Of a stretch of DNA of 64,000 bases, positions 18,171 to 27,956 are shown in pieces; within the stretch, counting starts at the first letter, position 1; each line of letters starts with the position of its first letter. A program made the position numbers and the translations under genes. Under the pieces are notes generated by a model. The model was not told the origin of the DNA and made no database searches. It saw only the letters and a list, made by a program, of their open reading frames with translations. This stretch comes from an uncultured Tenacibaculum sp. Lineage in GTDB: Bacteria; Bacteroidota; Bacteroidia; Flavobacteriales; Flavobacteriaceae. The stretch is taken from contig CANMJA010000014.1 of NCBI GenBank assembly GCA_947498055.1, positions 34,891 to 98,890 of the forward strand, in the 5' to 3' direction.

Positions 18171-19553
18171 TTATAATGGTATGTGTATTTTAAATGTAGT
18201 ACTCTTTTCTTTTTCACTTTCAGCAAAAATAACTCCTTCATGTGCTTTTATTATTTGATTACTATAATAAAGTCCCAATCCTAAACCTTTTACATTATGT
18301 ATTTCTTTATTTTCTGCTCTAAAAAATTTATCAAAAATATATTTTAATTGTTTTTTAGATACTCCAATGCCATTATCTGTAATACTAATTAACAATTTCT
18401 TTTCTTCAATACATGCTTTTATATTAATTACATTACCGCCGTACTTTACTGCATTTTCTAAGATATTTAAAATAGCGGTAGTCATGTAAAAATTATCTAC
18501 AAATATTGTTTCATTCGTATTTAGTATCTCTCTTTGTAATTGAATATTCTCTTCTTTTAAAGTAATTTGAAAATCGTTTAGTACGGTATTTATGTATTCT
18601 TTAATTAATAAAGATTCTTTTTTTAGTGTTATTTCTTTATATCCTAAACTATTATTTAATACTTGATCTATTAGTTTTTGTAATCTAATATTTTGTCTTT
18701 CTATGGTATTAATTGTAGAATTTGTTGTTAGGTTTTCATTTTCTTGTTTTCTCAACATTTTTGTGGCTAATGAAAGAGTAGCTAAAGGAGTTTTAAATTC
18801 GTGTGTAATATTATTAATAAAGTCTGTTTTAATATCTGCTATTTTCTTCTGAGTTATTAGGTTTTTAATGGAATAGAATAAAACCCCAATCACAAATACA
18901 AAAATAAAAACAGATAGCAATAGTAATCCTTTCATTTCACTAAAAACAATAGTTTCAAAATCATCTATATTTATATCATTCTGAGATTCGAAAAATAAAT
19001 GATAATTACCTTCTTTTATTTCTCCTTTCCATTCTTTTTTAAAAGAACGTTCTGTTTCCCACGCTGAATTGCCTACTGTTAAATCTGGATTATTCTTAAA
19101 TTTATACCCTAATAATTTAAATTGTTTTTCTTTACTCGCCTTAAAAATAGTATCTGCTTTTATTCCTTTTCTTATAATGATACTTTTTAATGTTTTATGG
19201 TATTTTAAATTATAAGGTAATTTTTTGGAAGCTATTTTTTTATCAAATTCTTTTATGAAAGACGGATTTAAAGAATCAATAATTACTCTTAACCTATTTA
19301 AAAGCTTTTTTTTATTAATCTCTTGAAGATGATATCTGTCTAAATCTTGAATAAAAACATCTCCCAATATATCTTGAATAGAATCTAAAGGAGAATTATG
19401 AGTATCTAATTTCCCTACTCTTTTTTTTGCTTTTTCTACAAAAAAATTTTTCTTTAATGAGTAGGTGTTTTTTATTAAGTATCCTTGAATTAAACTAAGT
19501 CCTATTAACCCTATAATAGAAGTTATAATTAGTACAATTATTTTTTTAGACAT
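18171..19553 (-). CDS. Membrane-bound sensor histidine kinase
   Basis: The 460-residue protein has a first membrane helix near residues 4-26, a periplasmic sensing segment of about 180 residues, a second helix at 210-229, a dimerisation/phosphoacceptor domain with His251 in NITHEFKTPL, and an ATP-binding domain with the N box NILENAVKYGG, the G1 box ITDNGIGV and the G2 box GLGLGLYYS. The sensor part matches no domain I recognise, so the signal is unknown. It is followed by its cognate regulator and perhaps by the lipoprotein at 16905. The kinase gene comes first in the transcript. Confidence 0.95.
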   Translation of the reverse strand: MSKKIIVLIITSIIGLIGLSLIQGYLIKNTYSLKKNFFVEKAKKRVGKLDTHNSPLDSIQDILGDVFIQDLDRYHLQEINKKKLLNRLRVIIDSLNPSFIKEFDKKIASKKLPYNLKYHKTLKSIIIRKGIKADTIFKASKEKQFKLLGYKFKNNPDLTVGNSAWETERSFKKEWKGEIKEGNYHLFFESQNDINIDDFETIVFSEMKGLLLLSVFIFVFVIGVLFYSIKNLITQKKIADIKTDFINNITHEFKTPLATLSLATKMLRKQENENLTTNSTINTIERQNIRLQKLIDQVLNNSLGYKEITLKKESLLIKEYINTVLNDFQITLKEENIQLQREILNTNETIFVDNFYMTTAILNILENAVKYGGNVINIKACIEEKKLLISITDNGIGVSKKQLKYIFDKFFRAENKEIHNVKGLGLGLYYSNQIIKAHEGVIFAESEKEKSTTFKIHIPL

Positions 19554-19649
19554 TTATCAAAAATACTATATGTAGTAAATATATAAACTATATATCCTTG
19601 TATTAACCTTCAATTAACATTACATACTCTTATAAAAACATCCTTTTAT

Positions 19650-20297
19650 TTATGTATTCTTTATGGCAATTATAAAGTTTCTTGTACTATAATATTCATT
19701 ACTTGTTTTCCAATCTAAATTTTTAAGCGTATCTATACCTAATTGCCAATTTTTGTTATTTAGTAAAGCTTCGTATACAGTTTTTTGGTTTCCTACATTA
19801 CAAAAAAATGTTCTAAACCAATTATGCCTTTCGCTTAAATCTACATTCTTTATTGCTTTTTCTATCTCATTGAATGCATTCTTAGGTATTCTCGGTGCTA
19901 TTTCAGAACCACCTCTATTACCAAAAGGTCCAATATAAATAGTATAATTATCTTCACCAATATTCCAAGTTTCTATCTCAACTTGTTCTGAATCATGTTT
20001 TTTCCAAAATGCAGATAATAATACATGGAATGAATTGTGTATAAAGTTTTCAAAAGCATTGTTAAGCTTTCCTTCTTCTGTTGGATATCCTGCAAAACAT
20101 TCTTCAAGTATTTTTCCTTTTTCAATAAAAACTTCTATTTGAAGCAATCCGCTTAAAGCTTCATCATTCAGATACCAAGTAGCACGAACGGCTGGAAGTT
20201 TTGAATAAGGAAAAATCCATTCACTTTCCTCTACAAAATCTACTTCATGAGATTTTAATAATTTTTTTAATATTTCATTGACAGATTTCGATTTCAT
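19650..20297 (-). CDS. Uncharacterised cytoplasmic protein (DUF6348-like)
   Basis: The 215-residue protein has no signal peptide or membrane helix. It has a well-folded alpha/beta composition with several conserved-looking Trp and Gly positions (WIFPYSKLPAVRATWYLND, IYIGPFGNRGG, ERHNWFRTFFCNVGNQ). The overall pattern resembles DUF6348 proteins, which are common in polymorphic-toxin immunity contexts, but I cannot be sure without a profile search. It lies between the two-component system and HemF on the same strand. Confidence 0.65.
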   Translation of the reverse strand: MKSKSVNEILKKLLKSHEVDFVEESEWIFPYSKLPAVRATWYLNDEALSGLLQIEVFIEKGKILEECFAGYPTEEGKLNNAFENFIHNSFHVLLSAFWKKHDSEQVEIETWNIGEDNYTIYIGPFGNRGGSEIAPRIPKNAFNEIEKAIKNVDLSERHNWFRTFFCNVGNQKTVYEALLNNKNWQLGIDTLKNLDWKTSNEYYSTRNFIIAIKNT

Positions 20298-20322
20298 AAA
20301 ATTTTTAAAATAGGTCAGATAA

Positions 20323-21225
20323 TTACACCCAATCTTTCGGTGTAGCCAAAACTTCTAGTAATCTTGCTTCTTCCGACCCTTTTTCTGGGTGATGATTGTA
20401 TTTCCATTGTACTTTTGGAGGTAAACTCATTAAAATACTCTCTATGCGTCCGTTGGTTTTTAAGCCGAATAACGTACCTCTATCATGCACTAAATTAAAC
20501 TCTACATAGCGTCCACGTCGAATTTCTTGCCAATCTTTGTGTTCTTGAGTATATGTTAACTCTTTTCTTTTATTTACAATAGGAACATAGCTTTGCAAAA
20601 AACTGTTTCCTACTTCTGTAACAAAATCATAGCGATCTTGCATCGTAAACTCTTCCGTTTCTTTTAAGTAGTCGAAAAACAATCCTCCTAATCCTCGTGC
20701 TTCATTTCTATGTGCATTCCAAAAATAAGTATCACAGGTTTCTTTAAATTTCGAATGAAAGTTGTTACTATGCTTATCGCAGGCTTGTTTACAAATGGTA
20801 TGAAAATGAATAGCATCTTCATCAAATAAATAATAAGGCGTTAAATCTTGTCCGCCACCAAACCATTGTGTTACAATTTCTCCTTTTTCATTATACATTT
20901 CAAAATAACGCCAGTTTGCATGTACCGTTGGTATAAAAGGGTTTATAGGGTGCAAAACTAAACTTAAACCGCATGCAAAGAAATTACCAGTTTCTACCTT
21001 AAATTGTTTTCTTAAAGCCTCTGGTAATTCCCCATGTACTTTAGAAATGTTTACACCTCCTTTTTCAAAAATAGCTCCATTTTCAATTACACGAGTTCTT
21101 CCTCCTCCACCTTCAGCTCTTTTCCATAAATCTTCTTGAAATTTAGCTTTTCCATCTAGCTTTTCTAGCTCTTTGGTTATGGTATTTTGTAAGTTTTCTA
21201 TATAACTATAAAACAGATCCTTCAT
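20323..21225 (-). CDS. hemF: Oxygen-dependent coproporphyrinogen-III oxidase
   Basis: The 300-residue protein carries the HemF signatures: GGGGRTRVIENGAIFEKGGV near 37-56, the His/Asn segment VHANWRYFEMY, WFGGGQDLTPYYLFDED, the dimer segment GLGGLFFDYL and the C-terminal NLVHDRGTLFGLKTNGRIES. It converts coproporphyrinogen III to protoporphyrinogen IX with O2 by two oxidative decarboxylations (EC 1.3.3.3), in the cytosol. The length is typical of HemF. It ends 25 bases before the start of the DUF6348-like gene and may share its transcript. Its presence implies aerobic haem synthesis. Confidence 0.97.
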   Translation of the reverse strand: MKDLFYSYIENLQNTITKELEKLDGKAKFQEDLWKRAEGGGGRTRVIENGAIFEKGGVNISKVHGELPEALRKQFKVETGNFFACGLSLVLHPINPFIPTVHANWRYFEMYNEKGEIVTQWFGGGQDLTPYYLFDEDAIHFHTICKQACDKHSNNFHSKFKETCDTYFWNAHRNEARGLGGLFFDYLKETEEFTMQDRYDFVTEVGNSFLQSYVPIVNKRKELTYTQEHKDWQEIRRGRYVEFNLVHDRGTLFGLKTNGRIESILMSLPPKVQWKYNHHPEKGSEEARLLEVLATPKDWV

Positions 21226-21244
21226 TATTCATTTTTGTATACTA

Positions 21245-21252
21245 CAAAAGTA
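21245..21252 (-). promoter_or_regulatory. Putative Bacteroidota -7 box of hemF
   Basis: On the minus strand the sequence reads TACTTTTG, fitting TAnnTTTG, 19 bases before the hemF start codon. Confidence 0.45.
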
Positions 21253-21439
21253 ATTATTCTTATAGTAATTACATACAACTTATAAATGTATTGAAATTAT
21301 TTTTTGAGTTTAGAAGTAATGCTTTACAGCTATACTATAGAAGTAAATAGATAATTTCATGCTATGACTATCTTTTTACAGTAAAGCTTAAAACATTGCA
21401 AATGTTTTTTTATTTCTCTAATTAACCAAAAAGAAAAAA

Positions 21440-23269
21440 TTAGCTATTGACTGTCACAAACAATTCTTCACCAACATACACAATTATATCGTTCTCTTTT
21501 ACTTCTTCTTTATTTACTTCTGATAAGATTTTAAAAGTGTTTGTAGATTTTAAAAATAGCGGAATTGATTTTTCGTGTTTTTTGATAAACTCTATTTGTT
21601 CTGTATAGTCTTCGGAAGATTTTACTGTTTTTTCATGTACTGCCGGAAAATCTCTAATACTCTCTGTTAAGTTTATATAATCATCATTTTCAGTAAACAA
21701 CATATCTGAATTTTCTGACTCTTCCGTACTTACTTCAGACAAGGAAGCTAATCTGTAAGAACCTCTTTCTCCATAAATTTCAGAAAAACGATCTAAAGCA
21801 TATTTATTTACCTCATCACTTCCTGTCATTGCTATTAAGTACCCTGCATCATTCAACTCTATTTTATCATCTAAATTTTCATTATAAATATCGATATTAA
21901 AGGCTTCAATACCTTCATCTTTACTTTCTTTTACATAATTTTTATTACTATCTAATAAAATTACTCTTTTATTATGTGTTACCAAATACTTGGCAATTAC
22001 CCTAGCCGCTTGCGATGCTCCAATAAAAACAATAGCTTCTGATTTTTTTAAAAATACCCCCACCACTTTTGCAAACATTCTAGCAGTAGTAGCATTTAAC
22101 AAAACCGTTCCTAAAACAATCATAAACACTAAAGGTGTTATGTATTCTGCTCCTTCTACTCCTTCTTTCATTAGTTTAGAACCAAATAAAGAAGCAATAC
22201 CTGCCGCAACAATTCCTCGAGGTCCTACCCAACTAATAAATAGTTTTTCATTTAACTTTAATGTTGATTTATGAGTACTTAAAAATACTCCCAATGGGCG
22301 AACTACAAAAACAATTAATGCAAATAACAAAGCTGTTTTCCAATTAAAAATAAGTTGTAATTCACTTATGTTCATATTTGCAGACAATAATATAAATAAT
22401 ATAGATATTAGTAAAACAGATAAAGATTCTTTAAAGTACAATAACTCATCGAAGCTATTTAACTTACTGTTAGCCATTACTAACCCCATTACAACTACAG
22501 CAAGTAATCCCGATTCATGTGCAAATAAATCAGATAAAACAAAAACTAATAAAACTGCAGAGAGTGAAACTACATTTAACAAATAATGAGGTGCTAGTTT
22601 ATTATTTATAATTGCTATTAAAGCATGCGCAAAAGTAAAACCAAATGTAGTTCCGAATAACAAAATCTTAGCAAATTCAAGCAATGCTGTTTGGGTAAAT
22701 CCACCGCCTCCACCTACACTAATAAATTCAAACACTAGTACAGCAACTAAAGCTCCTATTGGATCAATTAAAATACCTTCCCATTTTAATACCGCAGCAA
22801 CATCTTTCTTTAATGGTATATTCCTTAAAATAGGGGAAATTACAGTAGGTCCTGTTACAATAATTAAACCTGAGAATAATAAAGAAATTTCTAAACTCAA
22901 ATCCATAACATAATGTGCTATAATACCAGAAAGCACAAATGTTACCAAAGAACCTATCGTTATTAATTTGGTAATTACAGGACCAACATTCTTAACTTCA
23001 CTTTTTCTTAATGTTAATCCTCCTTCAAAAAGTATAATACTAATTGCTAAAGAAACAAAATAAAACAATCCTTCTCCTGGAAATAATCCCTTCTTCCCAT
23101 TCCAAACAGGCTCAATCCACTTACTACCATCTTTACTAAAATACTCTGCTGCTATTGGGCCTACTAATAGGCCTATTAATATTAAAGGTAAAATTGCAGG
23201 AATTTTAAATTTCCATGCAAACCATTGTGCTAAAATTCCTAAAATAAGAATACCTGCTAACTCTAACAT
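21440..23269 (-). CDS. Monovalent cation:proton antiporter with nucleotide-binding C-terminus
   Basis: The 609-residue protein has about 12 membrane helices over residues 1-405 in the CPA-type antiporter pattern (TGPTVISPILRN, LLAVVVMGLVMAN, SWVGPRGIVAAG). A Rossmann TrkA-N-like domain follows at about 412-540 (IVFIGASQAARVIAKYL, VILLDSN), with a C-terminal extension to 609. It should exchange Na+ or K+ for H+ across the inner membrane, gated by a nucleotide. The SWVGPRG motif places it with NhaP-type CPA1 proteins. The next upstream sequence is a divergent UspA-like fragment. Confidence 0.9.
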   Translation of the reverse strand: MLELAGILILGILAQWFAWKFKIPAILPLILIGLLVGPIAAEYFSKDGSKWIEPVWNGKKGLFPGEGLFYFVSLAISIILFEGGLTLRKSEVKNVGPVITKLITIGSLVTFVLSGIIAHYVMDLSLEISLLFSGLIIVTGPTVISPILRNIPLKKDVAAVLKWEGILIDPIGALVAVLVFEFISVGGGGGFTQTALLEFAKILLFGTTFGFTFAHALIAIINNKLAPHYLLNVVSLSAVLLVFVLSDLFAHESGLLAVVVMGLVMANSKLNSFDELLYFKESLSVLLISILFILLSANMNISELQLIFNWKTALLFALIVFVVRPLGVFLSTHKSTLKLNEKLFISWVGPRGIVAAGIASLFGSKLMKEGVEGAEYITPLVFMIVLGTVLLNATTARMFAKVVGVFLKKSEAIVFIGASQAARVIAKYLVTHNKRVILLDSNKNYVKESKDEGIEAFNIDIYNENLDDKIELNDAGYLIAMTGSDEVNKYALDRFSEIYGERGSYRLASLSEVSTEESENSDMLFTENDDYINLTESIRDFPAVHEKTVKSSEDYTEQIEFIKKHEKSIPLFLKSTNTFKILSEVNKEEVKENDIIVYVGEELFVTVNS

Positions 23270-23349
23270 ACGTCATCTATTTATGTAAAAGTAAGTTTTT
23301 TTATACTACTATAAAACTTTATATTGTGAGTTTATAAATTAATAACATT

Positions 23350-23625
23350 TTGACAAAAAATATCTTAATTAGTTTGGCTTATTCTTCTAATTTAAAAGCA
23401 AATTTATATGAAGAAATCAGAACTTCTAATATGTTTGATGCTGAACTAATTGCTGTTTACATTGTTAAAAAAAATACTACAAAAGAAAAAAAATCACACC
23501 GTATTTTATCGAAAACTATTTCTTTAAGGAATTTACTTAAAAGTAAATTAAAATTCTGTAAAACACCAAATCTTTTGGGTTATCTTAGTTATTTAATAGA
23601 TCCTTTATGCGTTAAAAGTTCATAG
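23350..23625 (+). pseudogene. Possible truncated universal stress protein (UspA-like)
   Basis: This 91-codon reading frame starts at TTG and begins KNILISLAYSSNLKANL, then FDAELIAVYIVKK, which recalls the first strand-helix-strand of UspA-type proteins. The rest of the domain, including the ATP loop, is absent and the tail has no recognisable fold. It diverges from the antiporter gene, a place where stress proteins are often found. I read it as a decayed remnant; it could equally be a chance ORF. Confidence 0.3.
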
Positions 23626-23782
23626 CAAGTGTTAAAGAAATTAAAGTTGTAATTAATTTGTGGCATTCTATTAATTCCACTTATTTGTAAAAAAATCCTT
23701 AAAGAATAATGTTATATTACATACTAATAAATATAAAAAATACGTTCTAAAAATAATTAATTAAAAAACAACACCCCTAATC

Positions 23783-25090
23783 ATGATTCTACAAAACAAA
23801 AAAATATTTTTTTTATTTTCCTTAATAAATTTTATTCTTTTTGCTCAAAAACCAGTACAAAAATTTGGTCTGCTTAAAGTGAATAATAGCCACGTAACTT
23901 CTGAAAACGGAACGAAAGTAAGTTTACCAGGAATTAGTTTATTTTGGAGTACTGCTGGTGATATAAAAGATTTTTATAATGCTCGTACCGTAGATCATTT
24001 AGCGCAGAGTTGGAATGTTAGTTTTGTACGAGCTGTAATGGGTATAAAAGAGTCTTGGGATGGTGGTAATGGTTATATCGATAATCCTACACTTCAGAAA
24101 AGTAAGATTAAAAAAGTTATAGATGCAGCAATTGCTAATAACATTTATGTTATCGTAGATTGGCATTCTCATAATGCCGAAAATTATACTGCACAAGCTG
24201 TTCAATTCTTTTCAGAAATCGCAAAAGAATATGGAGATAATAAACATATTATTTATGAAATTTATAATGAACCTATTGGAGGTGAAAGCTTTTCGGCACA
24301 AGAGAATACATGGAAAAATACGATTAAACCTTATGCTATTGAGGTAATTAATGCTATTAGAGCTGAAGATTCTGATAATTTAATTATTGTAGGTACACCT
24401 TTTTTCTCACAAGGAGTAGACGTTGTGTCAAATGCTGGTAATCCTATAAAAGAGAGTGATCTTTCTTTACCTAATGGAGCTATTTTAAATGTTGCTTACA
24501 CTTTGCATTTTTATGCGGGTACTCACAATACTGCTTTAAGAGCTAAAGCTAAAACTGCCATGGATAATGGTTTAGCTTTATTTATTACAGAATGGGGTAC
24601 TGTTCCTGCAAGTGGAAACGGTGCTGTTAATAGTGCTGAAACAGACAAATGGGTAACGTTTATGAAAGATAATTATATTAGTCATGCAAATTGGGCTATT
24701 GCAGATAAAGCAGAAACATCTAATATTATTTTACCAGGAAAAGGCGTAGAAGGTTTAATTAATGATGAATTAACAGAAAGTGGAATTTTAGTAAAAAAAA
24801 TAATTCAAGAACAAAATAAAGATTTAGGTACTCTTTCTATTAATGACATTAATCCTGAAAAAGAGAGCACCACTATTTTATACCCTAACCCTAGTAAAGA
24901 TACCATTTTTATAAAATCATCTAATACCATAAAAGAATATAGTATTCACAGTATAGAAGGAAAAGAAATTATAAATAGCTCCTTAAATTCTAAAGAAATT
25001 GATATTTCTAATTTAGCTTTTGGTAGTTATATTTTAAAGTTAAAATCTTCCAATAATAAAGTATCAAGCTACACTATTATAAAGAAGTAA
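23783..25090 (+). CDS. Secreted GH5 endoglucanase-type enzyme with T9SS sorting tail
   Basis: A signal peptide (about 1-21, ending LFAQ) precedes a GH5 barrel at about 30-335. The acid/base is Glu163 in IYEIYNEPIGG and the nucleophile is Glu270 in LFITEWGTV; WHSHNAENY and HFYAGTH supply barrel-end binding residues, as in subfamily GH5_2 cellulases. Residues about 360-435 are a type A type IX secretion sorting domain (LYPNPSKDTIFIKSS ... ISNLAFGSYILKLKS ... TIIKK). The enzyme should therefore cross the outer membrane by T9SS, and cleave beta-1,4-glucan or a related glycan. It may act with the beta-mannosidase, though far apart. Confidence 0.92.
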   Translation: MILQNKKIFFLFSLINFILFAQKPVQKFGLLKVNNSHVTSENGTKVSLPGISLFWSTAGDIKDFYNARTVDHLAQSWNVSFVRAVMGIKESWDGGNGYIDNPTLQKSKIKKVIDAAIANNIYVIVDWHSHNAENYTAQAVQFFSEIAKEYGDNKHIIYEIYNEPIGGESFSAQENTWKNTIKPYAIEVINAIRAEDSDNLIIVGTPFFSQGVDVVSNAGNPIKESDLSLPNGAILNVAYTLHFYAGTHNTALRAKAKTAMDNGLALFITEWGTVPASGNGAVNSAETDKWVTFMKDNYISHANWAIADKAETSNIILPGKGVEGLINDELTESGILVKKIIQEQNKDLGTLSINDINPEKESTTILYPNPSKDTIFIKSSNTIKEYSIHSIEGKEIINSSLNSKEIDISNLAFGSYILKLKSSNNKVSSYTIIKK

Positions 25091-25108
25091 GTCCTTTATT
25101 ATTCTCAC

Positions 25109-25157
25109 AAAAAATCACGAAATAAAACATTTAAAAGTGTTATTTCGTGATTTTTTT
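25109..25157 (+). terminator. Rho-independent terminator after the GH5 gene
   Basis: AATCACGAAATAA pairs exactly with TTATTTCGTGATT (25140-25152), within a longer A/T-flanked stem followed by a run of seven T. It lies 19 bases after the stop. Confidence 0.75.
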
Positions 25158-25209
25158 GTTATGAACTATTATTAATATACAAACTTCTATTCTATTTCAT
25201 TAATACCAT

Positions 25210-25217
25210 TAACTTTG
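25210..25217 (+). promoter_or_regulatory. Putative -7 box upstream of a TTG-started gene
   Basis: TAACTTTG fits TAnnTTTG and lies 23 bases before the TTG at 25240, which supports that start. No -33 TTG is obvious. Confidence 0.45.
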
Positions 25218-25239
25218 CTACATCTATAAATAAAATCTT

Positions 25240-26454
25240 TTGATAGCTTTACCAAACATAACTACTTCTAAAATTGCCATAAAACTAAAACCAGCTACAG
25301 AAATCTTAGTTAAAAAAGGACATCCTTGGGTTTTTGAAAATAGTATCCTAAAAAAAAATAAAGAAGGTACATCGGGTGATTTAGCGGTTATTTTTGATAG
25401 TAAAAGCAATAAATTTCTAGCTTGCGGATTTTATGATCCGAATTCGCCAATACGTATTAAAATTTTACAGGCTAATAAGCCAGCCACTATTAATGCAGAA
25501 TGGTTTTCTAAAAAAATTGAAGAAGCTTACCTGAAAAGAATTCCTTTGTTACAAACTGATACCAATAGTTATCGATTAATTTATGGTGAGAATGACCATC
25601 TTCCTTCTATGGTTGCTGACGTATATGATAATGTATTGGTAATAAAACTATATGCTTCTTTTTGGTTTGGATATTTAAAAGATATTTTACCTAAACTTAT
25701 TGAAATAAGTAAAGTTGATACTACTGTTTTACGACTAAGTAGAAATGTTCAAAAAGAAAAAAATGAGTTTAATTTTAAAGACGGTCAAGTTTTAGACGGA
25801 ACTTTAGATAAAGAAGTCATTGTTTTTAAAGAACATGGGGTTCTTTTTTCGGCTAATGTTATTCATGGTCATAAAACAGGTTATTTTTTAGATCATAGAG
25901 CCAACAGGAAAAAAGTAGGTGAAATGGCAAAAGGAAAAACAGTTTTAGATGTTTTTTCGTATGCTGGCGGATTTTCCGTTCATGCTTTAGCAGGTGGTGC
26001 TAAAACTGTTACTAGTTTAGATATTAGTAAACCTGCCTTAGAAATAGCAAAAAGTAATGCTAAATTAAACGATTTTCCTGGAAAACATGCTGTTATTGCA
26101 GGAGATGCATTTGATGAATTACAAAAATTAGCCAATCAAAAAATTACTTTTGATATAGTGGTTATTGATCCTCCTTCTTTTGCTAAAAGTGCTTCAGAAG
26201 TTGATAAGGCTCTAGCTAGTTATAAAAAATTGACTAATCTCGGATTAAAATTAGTTGGTAAAAAAGGGATTTTAGTATTGGCTTCTTGTAGCTCTAGAAT
26301 AACGTCGGATACTTTTTTTGATTTAGTAGAAAACATTCTTCAAAAAAATAGAATTAGGTATACTATTAAAGAGAAAACATTACACGATATAGATCACCCT
26401 ATAGGTTTTAAAGAAGGTGCTTACTTGAAATGTATATATGTTGAGATTGATTAA
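25240..26454 (+). CDS. RlmI-type class I SAM-dependent rRNA methyltransferase
   Basis: The 404-residue protein has a PUA-like N-terminal domain (about 10-90, KKGHPWVFENSI, GFYDPNSPIRIKI), a middle domain and a Rossmann methyltransferase domain with GYFLDHRANR, LDVFSYAGGFSVHALAGGA, and the catalytic-type motif IDPPSFAKS with a Cys in LASCSS. This matches RlmI (YccW), which makes 5-methylcytosine in 23S rRNA. Exact target is inference. The start is TTG; no earlier ATG is in frame, the PUA domain begins soon after, and a promoter box lies just upstream. Confidence 0.88.
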   Translation: MIALPNITTSKIAIKLKPATEILVKKGHPWVFENSILKKNKEGTSGDLAVIFDSKSNKFLACGFYDPNSPIRIKILQANKPATINAEWFSKKIEEAYLKRIPLLQTDTNSYRLIYGENDHLPSMVADVYDNVLVIKLYASFWFGYLKDILPKLIEISKVDTTVLRLSRNVQKEKNEFNFKDGQVLDGTLDKEVIVFKEHGVLFSANVIHGHKTGYFLDHRANRKKVGEMAKGKTVLDVFSYAGGFSVHALAGGAKTVTSLDISKPALEIAKSNAKLNDFPGKHAVIAGDAFDELQKLANQKITFDIVVIDPPSFAKSASEVDKALASYKKLTNLGLKLVGKKGILVLASCSSRITSDTFFDLVENILQKNRIRYTIKEKTLHDIDHPIGFKEGAYLKCIYVEID

Positions 26455-26476
26455 TAGTTGTAAAAGAATAAAGCTA

Positions 26477-27913
26477 TTACTTATTTCCGAGCTGTTTCTT
26501 TAAAAACATCAATATTTTATCCCATGAATCTATAGATGCTAGTGCATTCCCTTGAAAGTCTCCACCAGATTTCCAAGTTCTGATATTAGAAAAATCTATT
26601 TGTGGTATAAATGGTAATTCATCAAATTGATGTCCTGCATTTTTATATGAATAATGATTTACTTCGTGTTTAAATTTATATTTCTCTGCTCGATTCATAA
26701 TTTGATTACTCATCATTGTTGATGGCCATTGAAGGTCGTCTTCTCCAGAAAGTAATAATATTGGACATTTTATATCTTCAATTTTAATTGAACTTTCTTC
26801 TATTCTTTTGGTATTCTCAAAAGCACTTAACATATAAGGAAGTTGATTTTGTCCTTTACCTCCAATACTTTTCAAGTACCTTATGGCATTAATCACCCCT
26901 CCTTTAGCTCTAGGACTACTTTTTCCTTTATACTTCCAAGAAGACTTAAAATAGCTTTTAGAACTCCAAGTAACACTAGAACCTACTTCTGAAACAAGTG
27001 CTTTAATATCATTGTATTTTGAAGCATATAACAATGCATACTCTGCTCCTTTAGATCTTCCCATAATAGCAATTTTTGATGAATCGACTGTTATCTGCTG
27101 TTTTAACCAATTAATCGCATTGTGTAAATATTCTAAAGGAACATTTTCTAGGTTTTTAGGTAAGTTTTTTGTTCCGAAATATTTTAAATCTAACACATTA
27201 TATCCTTTAGAGGCCAAATATGAAGCTTTACGTGGTTGAAAATTACCTCCAGACCCTCCTAATAAAACGATTGTTGCTCTTTGACCTCCCAATCTATGAG
27301 TGTAAAAATCACCCACTATTTTAGTTCGAATTTGTTTTTTTATACTATTAAAATTCTCAATAATTTCATAACTTTTTCTAAGAATTGTATCTACTAATTC
27401 CTCTCCATTACTAGTTTCAAAACTAATTTTAAAATCTAAGTCAGTTTTAAAATGAAATGCCTTTAATTTTTCTGGCTTTAAAGACCAAAAAAGTCCCATT
27501 GCATGAATTCCTTCATAAGAACTTCCTTTTAAAGGCGCTTGATTTTTAGGGTTTATTTCTCCGCTTTCATTTGCTTGAAAACAGGCAATTGATTTCCACT
27601 CTATATTTTTAGAATCTGTTACGGATAATTTTAAAGCTCCTATTTGAAAAGGTGCTAACCCTTTTATACGTATTGTTACCTCATCATCAGAATAAGAAAC
27701 ATTAGGAGTTACCAATAATGTGCTCTTTTCATCTGTTTCAACTTCTAAAATTGAACAGGTTTTTATATTAGAATTAAAAAGTTGATTTTTAACTTTAGAA
27801 GAAGCGTAAGGAGATACACTTATGTATATTAAAATTAATACTATAGAAAACAACAAAATGAACGCAAAAATTATTTTGAATATACTCTTTATGTATTTAT
27901 TACTTTCTTTCAT
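26477..27913 (-). CDS. Membrane-anchored alpha/beta hydrolase of the acyl-CoA thioesterase/BAAT type
   Basis: The 478-residue protein has an N-terminal membrane helix (about 13-32), an immunoglobulin-like BAAT N-terminal domain (about 65-190) and an alpha/beta-hydrolase domain. The nucleophile Ser lies in MGRSKGAEY, the acid Asp in LSGEDDLQWPS and the His in KNAGHQFDE. Animal relatives are acyl-CoA thioesterases and bile-acid conjugating enzymes, where the nucleophile is Cys or Ser; bacterial members are often linked to antibiotic or peptide ester hydrolysis, with few proven substrates. It converges with the methyltransferase gene and stands beside a broken small gene. Confidence 0.85.
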   Translation of the reverse strand: MKESNKYIKSIFKIIFAFILLFSIVLILIYISVSPYASSKVKNQLFNSNIKTCSILEVETDEKSTLLVTPNVSYSDDEVTIRIKGLAPFQIGALKLSVTDSKNIEWKSIACFQANESGEINPKNQAPLKGSSYEGIHAMGLFWSLKPEKLKAFHFKTDLDFKISFETSNGEELVDTILRKSYEIIENFNSIKKQIRTKIVGDFYTHRLGGQRATIVLLGGSGGNFQPRKASYLASKGYNVLDLKYFGTKNLPKNLENVPLEYLHNAINWLKQQITVDSSKIAIMGRSKGAEYALLYASKYNDIKALVSEVGSSVTWSSKSYFKSSWKYKGKSSPRAKGGVINAIRYLKSIGGKGQNQLPYMLSAFENTKRIEESSIKIEDIKCPILLLSGEDDLQWPSTMMSNQIMNRAEKYKFKHEVNHYSYKNAGHQFDELPFIPQIDFSNIRTWKSGGDFQGNALASIDSWDKILMFLKKQLGNK

Positions 27914-27956
27914 TCTTTAAATGGATCAATTATATTTTTTCGTAACAAGTTTTCAT

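Noticed and set aside
23350..23625. Intact functional small gene
   Set aside because: TTG start, no visible ribosome-binding region, and only the first part of a domain; kept only as a possible remnant.
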